Below are positions 57,371-64,000 of a DNA stretch of 64,000 bases, one piece after another. Position numbers and translations under genes: made by a program. Location of the stretch: the NCBI GenBank assembly GCA_000507305.1, contig DF239808.1:1-64000 (forward strand), written 5' to 3'. The DNA comes from Breviolum minutum Mf 1.05b.01 (Eukaryota; Sar; Dinophyceae; Suessiales; Symbiodiniaceae). Positions within the stretch are counted from its first letter, which is position 1. Every line of letters begins with the position of its first letter. The notes beneath the pieces were generated by a model, which worked only from the letters and a program-made list of their open reading frames with translations, searched no databases and was not told the DNA's origin.

Positions 57371-57994
57371 GGGTGGGGGCATATTACCCAGAGGGGCAGG
57401 AGCGAGCGGGGCACTAGTGATCGTACTGGAAGCTTCAGGGTGCGGAAGACGGGCAAACGGTTGATGCTCTATGGAGTTTCAGTTCAAGGAGTGAGTGGAA
57501 CCAGTTCAGGAAGTGTGGCTGTCGCTGGAGAGTCATCATCTGGAGGACTTAGTCTTCAGGGAAATGTGTCAGGTAGTCAGGGCTACTGTGGCTCTAGCGA
57601 AGGCTTCTTCCCGTTGAGATAACTTTTCCTCAGAGAGAGCTCCTGGAAGCTGTATCCACGTCCTCCGGTCAGAAACCCAATTTTTGTTTGGGCCAGGAGC
57701 ACGTGCTGTGCTGTCATGCCCGCGCAAGACGTGACTCGCCTGAAAATCACTCTGCCTTTGGAATTAACCCAGCCAACAACAGCAACACCTAGCCACCAGC
57801 AAGTAGCGCCCAGTCCACCTGAGAAACTCGCTAGTGAGTGCTCGAACCAGAGTGGCGACTTGAGCCAAAGGCCACGGATTACTGTTGCTAAGATTTTTCG
57901 ACTGTATCCACTCAACCTCGGCGTTAATTAGTTTGTCTGCATTGATTGTTAATTTTATGAATGTTTTTGCAATTCTGTTGAAAATCCCCTGTTC

Positions 57995-58040
57995 TGCTGA
58001 CTGAAGGGCTCCGCCTGCGACCTTTATGGCACGCAAGTAG
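57995..58040 (-). repeat. Inverted copy of the CCCTTCAGTCAGC element (form 1)
   Basis: The reverse complement reads CGTGCCATAAAGGTCGCAGG, then CGGAGCCCTTCAGTCAGC, closely matching 52103-52140 in the opposite orientation. Confidence 0.75.
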
Positions 58041-59930
58041 CGTACAGCCAAAAAAAAATATTAGTAGTTCTTCTCCAGAATGTCCTGCTAGACAAAAAAA
58101 GTCGCTTCTTGTTATTAGAGTTTTATTGGCTGATAATACCTCGAACTAGATCGGCCGAAAAAAAAAATTGTTTTATGTTTGGTTCTTGCTTTTGTTTTTT
58201 TATTGCTGCTCCATGCATTGACCAGAAACTTTTTTCTGTAAATCTCTGTCTAACGCATTGACCGCTACGAAGAATGCAGAAGTGACCCCCAAAACATTTA
58301 CATGGAGGCATCAGTTTTCTTGCAACTCTTACGCGCTTACCAGCTCTAAAGTATTGTCTGGAGCCACGGATAAACATTTTGCAGACGAAGAGCGGTTGAG
58401 TGTGACTATGGCAGAATTGAGGTTCTTATTGTGTTGTTGGATTTCTTGGTGTTTTGGTTGGTTTTGGTTTTTGTTTGGTTGTTTTGGTTTGCTGTCTAGC
58501 TATTTTTGTTTGCTTGGAGTTGATTTGTTGCACCCACTACCCGAACGGGCACCAAGTCGGACCCAAAGCGGTCTCTAGAATCCGTCATGTCGAAATACCT
58601 CACCTGCCAGCAGTCGCCCGCACCTGCTACCCCTGTGACGTGCGACGCTGCCGCCTGCGCTGATGGTTGAGTGCGCTGCTGCCGCCCTTTTGCAATTTGT
58701 TTCTCGGCCTTCTCCTCTCCGATTTTTCGATTTATATTTGGCATTCTTACAGCTCCTTTTGGAGGCCAGCCTGGGCATAATGTCCGGCTCGTCACTCCGT
58801 TTGCTTTCTCTCACTCTGTCACATCTTTGTCTTTGGGGGAAAAAAAAAAGCCGGGTCGGTCGCCAGCCTGGGCATACTGTCCGGCTCGTTATCTGGTTCC
58901 TTCTTTCTACTTTCTTCGCATCCTTCAGACGTTCTCTCTCCCTCTTATTACCTTCCTTCTTTCTGCAGGAACCTTACATCTTCCCCATTCGTTATCTTCT
59001 TACCCCCCTCCCTTTATCTTCCTTCCTTACTGCCTTCCCTCTTCTTGACCAAAATGCTGGCCCTCTACGGCTTCATCCATGTATCCTAACCTTCTAGTCC
59101 ATTCCCCATTACCCTTTATGATTGACTTTTCTCACACTTCGGATCTTTCTACGCTCCCCCCGCCCCCCTCATCCTTGGGGCCAACGCAATGGATCCCCGA
59201 CGTTGTATGACAGCAGGACGATGGGCTAATGTGCCTGCTGGGGATGTTCCCCTGTGTTGGATCTTAGGTCCAGCGTATTTTTCCCCCCACCCCCCGTCCC
59301 CCAACCTTCTCATTCTTTGCACAATACTTCCTTCCCTTCACTCGACTTTTGCTCGTAGATTTGTCAGTGAATCCTCTCCTCCCTATCGTCCTCTTTTTTT
59401 CATTTTCAGCAGTGTTTTCACTACCGGCTCTAATCATTATCGTTTCGTGTCATTATCCTCCACCTCCCCCTTTGCCATTTCTTCGAGTTATTCGTCTCTC
59501 TTACCATATTAATTTTTGTTAAATCCGTCTACTGTACTGGTTTAATTGCATCTTGGGATGCTGCCCTCACGCCGGGCCTTTTGCTGCTGCCGCCTTTGAG
59601 CCGCTTCTGGATTTGCGCTGTTGCCACTGCCTGGCTGGGCCTCGCTTTGGCAATTCTTCGCGCTTTCCATGCTGTCTTCGCTTCGCCAAGCCAAGATATA
59701 TTGAGCGGAATCTGAGGTGTCTGCAACGTCTCACGTTTCACACGTTTCACACTTTGTGAGCTACGCTTTGCTCGAGGGTTTACCTCGCAAGGATACCTCA
59801 CTTTATATTACGTCTGGGTTTCCATATGGAATCCCCACGTATTAATTTACAATGGCCACCAACTTTCTGTACACTTCTTTGTGGTTCAATTATATCCATC
59901 CATACTTTCCTGCTTTCTTTGCACAACTGC
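58041..59930. other. GT-rich then pyrimidine-rich low-complexity DNA with a short direct repeat
   Basis: GT-rich at 58430-58520, C/T-rich at 58680-59520. The block GCCAGCCTGGGCATA-TGTCCGGCTCGT occurs at about 58766 and again at about 58863, 97 bp apart. No gene supported. Confidence 0.5.
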
Positions 59931-59940
59931 GTACTTCACG

Positions 59941-60062
59941 CTCTGGCGTAGGTGCTTTCCTTTGGGATTTCACCAAAGCCCTCGGACTTCACACTCGTGT
60001 CTACTTGCCTTTCCCACTCCGGCGTAGGTGCTCTCTTCCGGGATTTCACCAAAGCCCTCCTC
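59941..60062. repeat. Tandem duplication, 75-bp period
   Basis: CTC(T/C)GGCGTAGGTGCT followed by GGGATTTCACCAAAGCCCTC occurs twice, 75 bp apart. Since 75 is a multiple of 3, the frame SGVGA-DFTKAL is kept in both units. Confidence 0.85.
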
Positions 60063-60204
60063 TCGTACCCTTTGTTCTTTCTGGTCTTCTGGATTTGTCG
60101 GATGGTATTGTTTGAACTCCTGTGGCCTTATTGCATGTTTTTGCTTAATGTTTTGATGATGTATTACATCATTTGGTGCTTATGGCCATAGCGTTTTTGA
60201 CACC

Positions 60205-60275
60205 TTTGTTCAGCTGACTGAAGGGCGCTCCGCCCGGGACATACCCAAGCAGCCGCCAGCAAAAAAAAACACCCA
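60205..60275 (-). repeat. Inverted copy of the CCCTTCAGTCAGC element (form 2)
   Basis: Plus strand: GCTGACTGAAGGGCGCTCCG, then CCCGGGACATACC and GCCAGCAAAAAAAAAC. The reverse complement of 52205-52250 gives the same words in the same order. ACCCACTACCCGAACG follows and recurs near 58533. Confidence 0.75.
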
Positions 60276-61830
60276 CTACCCGAACGAGGAGGTGGCATTT
60301 CTTTGTGCTCGACAATGCGTGACGGGTGCATTGGTTTGAGCAGACAAAAAAGATGTTTGTGTGTTTGCGTTTGGTTGGTTACTGTGTTGTTTTTGGTTTG
60401 TTTGTGTGTCAGTGTTTGGGGTCTTGTTGTTTGATTTCGGGCACTGTCCAGCATTGGGACACATGAGCGGTTGCATAGTTGAAAAACAGCTTCGACCATC
60501 AGTATTTTTTCGAAATCCTCATGGCGATCGTGTTCAAAAAATCTCTTGTGCATGTCCAAAAAAAACCGACCTTCCTTATAGAAGAAAACCGTAGCTATAC
60601 CTTTTCCGAATTTTGGCTGGAGGTTCAACAAAAATGGAGGATGTCTTCCTTCGTCTTAGATTTTGTTTTTTATTGAACATGTGAGCTCCCCTTTGGTTTT
60701 CTACAGCCATTCTTTGTGTTCATTCACCTTGTCTTTGAACTTGACAAAAAATTGAAATACTGGCGTTGGTGCAGTTATTTGGTATTCATCGGTTTTTTGC
60801 GCGAATTTTTCCCAACAATGTCATATTCAACAAACCTGGCAGAATAACTGTCATTTTTCAACTTGAAATCTCAGTTTCGTGTGCGCTCAAGATGTGGACG
60901 CATTTCAGCAACAGAGTTGTATACTGGTAATTACATTGACAATGATGGTGTGACAAACTGTCAAATTGCAAAAACTATCCCCCTGTGCTGTGCAACCTTT
61001 GAATCGCTTGGAGTTTTTCGCTTGGCAATGCACCACTTATCAAATACAGGATGTCTCAACCCAACTACGGGAGCTCCAGCAGCCTTGGGGTTTGGGTTCT
61101 CACGTGGGCATGCAAGTGTTTTTTAGCAAAATTAGTAGGTGCCACTAGTGCTCCCAAATTGATGCACTTTTACAAACAGTTCATATTATTTTAGAAGTTC
61201 ACAATTTGGGGGTACCACCGTACCACCATTTTTGGACATTTTTACTCAGAGACATATCTTACGGTGTGTGAGAGAGCGGCGAATCAGAACAGTTGACAAG
61301 AACACGGAAATTCATTTTGCAACAAACCCAGGTTTTTATTCGTGTGCTTTCTGATGTGCTAGAAGAAAACTCCAAAACTTCTGCTGGTACAAAAACAACT
61401 AATTATTCAATGCAGTTTTGACCTTTTGATTCCTTTTTCAATCAAGACAGTCTTTTTAGCGGGCAAATGGCAAGGAATAGACCTGGCTTGGGTTTTGAAG
61501 CAAAGCATTGCTTTATTGTCATGCTGGATCGATATAGTTGCTCATGGCGTTGTTGAGACCTTCAAGGACATGGTGCAAGGGATGCCGCTACACAGCCCAA
61601 TTGTTCGGGTTTCCTAGTGTGGCATCAACCTTTGGAAGCCTCGATGATTTCCGGGGTTGGATGATTTCACCAAGGTGGCACCAGGTGAAGCGAGGAGCGC
61701 AGTGTTGCAGTGTTGCCTTGATGTGATACCAAACTTGTTAATTTGACAAAATGACAGCCTTCTTGCAAGCATTTTGAAACCTATATGTGAGCACACCCCC
61801 TCCAATGTAATTGTGTATGGTGTTTTCTTG
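60276..61830. other. Stretch with weak plus-strand open frames
   Basis: GT-rich at 60355-60440. The frame at 60863-61126 (GYNYI-like, Thr/Gly-rich) has no recognisable domain. No repeat or RNA gene supported. Confidence 0.3.
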
Positions 61831-61835
61831 TTTTA

Positions 61836-62113
61836 CAAGATGTATATCAACAAGAGTGGTTTCCTTTTTGTAAACAACATGATCATTCTGAGTACATCTT
61901 TTGGTACTATAGCACGATTTTCCAAGAACGGGTAAGATTTGGATGTGAAACAAATTCTGCTTGCAGGCTTATCTGACGTTGCAGAACCTGGAAAGATTGT
62001 TGGGCCACGGTGCATGCCCCAGATTGAGCGGCGAACTCCCCGGTGCCGTGATGGTGCTGAGAACTCAGAAACAACTTCTATGGGTGAAACTCCCTTGGAT
62101 CATAAGCAGATAG
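61836..62113 (+). CDS. Unknown plus-strand gene, two exons
   Basis: Exon about 61836-61931 encodes QDVYQQEWFPFCKQHDHSE and YIFWYYSTIFQER, ending CGG before GTAAGA. After a 35-nt intron (GT-AG), exon 61967-62113 encodes AYLTLQNLERLLGHGACPRL, SGELPGAVMVLRTQKQ, then a stop. The join keeps frame and the acceptor is followed by G. A second frame of the second exon (GPRCMPQIERRTPRCRD) is also open and reaches a GTGAAA donor at 62128, so the frame choice is not certain. The very short intron is a caution. Confidence 0.35.
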
Positions 62114-64000
62114 TAGCGGCTCGCAAGGTGAAAAAGATCACTAGTCATTTTCATGTGTTTTTTTTCGCAGCGACGCAGGGTGGAAGTCCTCGCTGTCACA
62201 ACCCCCACACCACATCAATCTGAGAGGCAATCCCCCTTTGAGACAACTTGTGATTGTCTGCCCATCAAAGGCAGAAAGGGCCAGAAAGGGACCCAACAAA
62301 TGCCAGATTCATGCATCAAATAGGAGATCCACATTGTGTGCTCGGAACACTGCTGTTTACAATGGATGAAATGGATCTAAAGTTGCAGCGCCACCGGAAA
62401 AAAAACTATGTGGGGAGAGAAACTGGAAGGAACAACAGCATAGTGAGTACATTCCTGGTGTGATAATTTACTTACCTCAAAGTATTTGAGGGATCTCTTG
62501 CTGCGACATAGATCCCTTCAAACCGTCTAAGGCACTATCCATCCTTGTCTCAGAGCCTACGGAATACACGTGGTCGGGAGTTGCTCCGTATCGTGGATAC
62601 GGCTGTTCCAAACCTGCAGCACCTTAGCAGCGTGGGGATGAAGCTGGCTAGTGGTTGGGTTTGGAGGGAACCAAACAGCCCGGGAGATGTATAAAATCCC
62701 CAAAAAAGTAGCTTTTTGGAGCTACCCCATCGCATTTTATTGCAGAGTGGCTTTAAAGACTTTAAAGGTATGTACCAAAAAGAAACCTCACAAAAAAACT
62801 CTTTGACCGTTGTTTTGTTTTTTCAATCTTGTTTTCTTTGTACATGGAATCGCTGATCTCCACCCTCAACCGCAAATGCCCTTGTCCGTCAGCAAAGGAG
62901 CGAACAAGAGTTTCTCGTCGTCTTGAAGGCAGGGACCGGAACTTTTCTTTTTTTCGAAGGGGACTTTCATCGGCCTTGAAGCTTTCCAGGCTCTGGCCTT
63001 GGATGGTCAATTTCGACGTGCTTTACGACTTCTAAGGCGAATTTTTTTTTTGGGGGTAAGTTGTGAGAGCTTGGAAGGTGATATTTGTGGAGAAAAACCG
63101 TTGTGGGTTTGCTATGTGCCTTTTTCTTTGCGAAACTTTGGTTGAATTAAGTCATGACTCTAATTTCTGATGATTCACCGCCAATACATTATGAAGGTGA
63201 CACTGGGATGAAGTCGCTGTTTCACATGTCTTTTGTTGGCTTCGCAAGGGTCAGAAAGGAAAGGCATTTAGAGGTCAATTTTTTGTTATCCCGGTTATTC
63301 CATTTTGATCATAATTTTTCTCTTGTGTGCAAAAATTGAAACACATTTTTTTCCTACAAGCTTTGTAGTCGCAGTGGTTTGTTCCTGCAAGGGAAATGAA
63401 AGACTTGAGCATTGAGCGCGTTGGCCCAGCTGTGTGAAGCTGTGTTTGGTGGTCAGCCTTGGTTGAAAATACTGTACCTTCCAAGATGCCATTCATGTGG
63501 CAAGTACGTGATTGTCTTTCCATAAAACAGTGGCTGAATTCTTTTGGGAAACATTTCGAATGAACCAACCAGGACATTTTGATATGAACTTCCATCAGGG
63601 TGACTTTGAGCACTGCTCAAGGTTCAGATGACAAAAACAGTCTTTCATTGGCATTACAACTCGGAGGTGCACAGACCAATCTATTTACTTGCTGTAATAC
63701 TTATCCCAGATAGGAAAACCTCTGGAAACCCTAGAAAACATCGTTTTTCGTACAAGGATCTTCGGAACCAACCTTTCATTTGCTGATTGGACAAGCAGAG
63801 GCTTGACATCTCCAAGTATAACTGGGTACTGGCTGCGATGGCCAAAGACAAGCAGGTTGGGGATTGAAAGCTACTCAGTCTACTTTTGTCGGGGTAAACG
63901 TCATTAGTATCCTATACCGTACCTCCAAAATTAGATTTGGAAGTCCTTTTGAAATGAGACTTAATAAGTTGCGACAGCATCCAGGTATTGCCACAAGGAC
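62114..64000. other. Right end of the window, no firm gene
   Basis: A segment at 62800-63000 is open on both strands (minus: SLESFKADESPLRKKEKFR; plus: MESLISTLNRKCPCPSAK) and may be an exon on one of them. Nothing else supported. Confidence 0.3.

Noticed and set aside
1..64000. Dinoflagellate spliced-leader or relic SL sequence near gene starts
   Set aside because: I looked for the conserved CCATTTTGGCTCAAG end and found no convincing match.

Overview
The window looks like nuclear DNA of a dinoflagellate, probably of the Symbiodiniaceae/Suessiales group. The case rests on three things. (1) The genes are cut into many very short exons, and 40 of the 41 acceptors I could place by reading-frame phase have a G straight after the AG. 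About a dozen donors are GC instead of GT. (2) A retroelement carries a cytosine-methyltransferase-like domain in front of its reverse transcriptase, a fusion reported from dinoflagellates. (3) One gene belongs to an ankyrin family with an FVSHQW motif that I know from dinoflagellate predicted proteomes. No species can be named from the sequence alone. There are no prokaryotic operons, rRNA or CRISPR arrays.

From 0.4 to about 50 kb every gene I can support reads on the minus strand, as expected of dinoflagellate one-way gene blocks. Going left to right (3' to 5' for these genes): an ankyrin-repeat gene (0.6-1.8 kb); a nuclear, AT-hook-like gene (5.3-6.7 kb); a large gene joining two ABC-type ATPase modules to a GNAT acetyltransferase domain (7.4-15.3 kb, COG2401-like); an unknown gene (17.9-18.4 kb); an FVSHQW/ankyrin gene (18.6-21.3 kb, five exons solved); an NhaA-type sodium/proton antiporter (24-30.4 kb, about 18 exons solved, one of only 10 nt); then exons and terminal exons of unknown genes at 32.0, 33.6, 35.0, 44.0, 45.6, 46.6 and 49.4 kb.

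At 37.68-43.79 kb lies a young mobile element on the minus strand: gag, one in-frame UGA, then a methyltransferase-RT-RNase H polyprotein. Its 107-bp and 186-bp identical repeats lie in the order expected for the split direct repeats of tyrosine-recombinase (DIRS-order) retrotransposons. No recombinase, integrase or protease is visible. A 413-nt run of N hides part of its 5' end.

From 50.9 to 60.3 kb the DNA is repeat-rich: a 1.2-kb stretch whose plus strand is almost only A and C, a short repeat family in both orientations, decayed gag-like fragments on both strands, and GT- or pyrimidine-rich tracts. The only host-like plus-strand exons are near 61.9 kb, so transcription direction may switch around 60 kb.

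Exon joins were made by hand from splice dinucleotides, phase and family resemblance. Joins not fixed by phase are marked as such.
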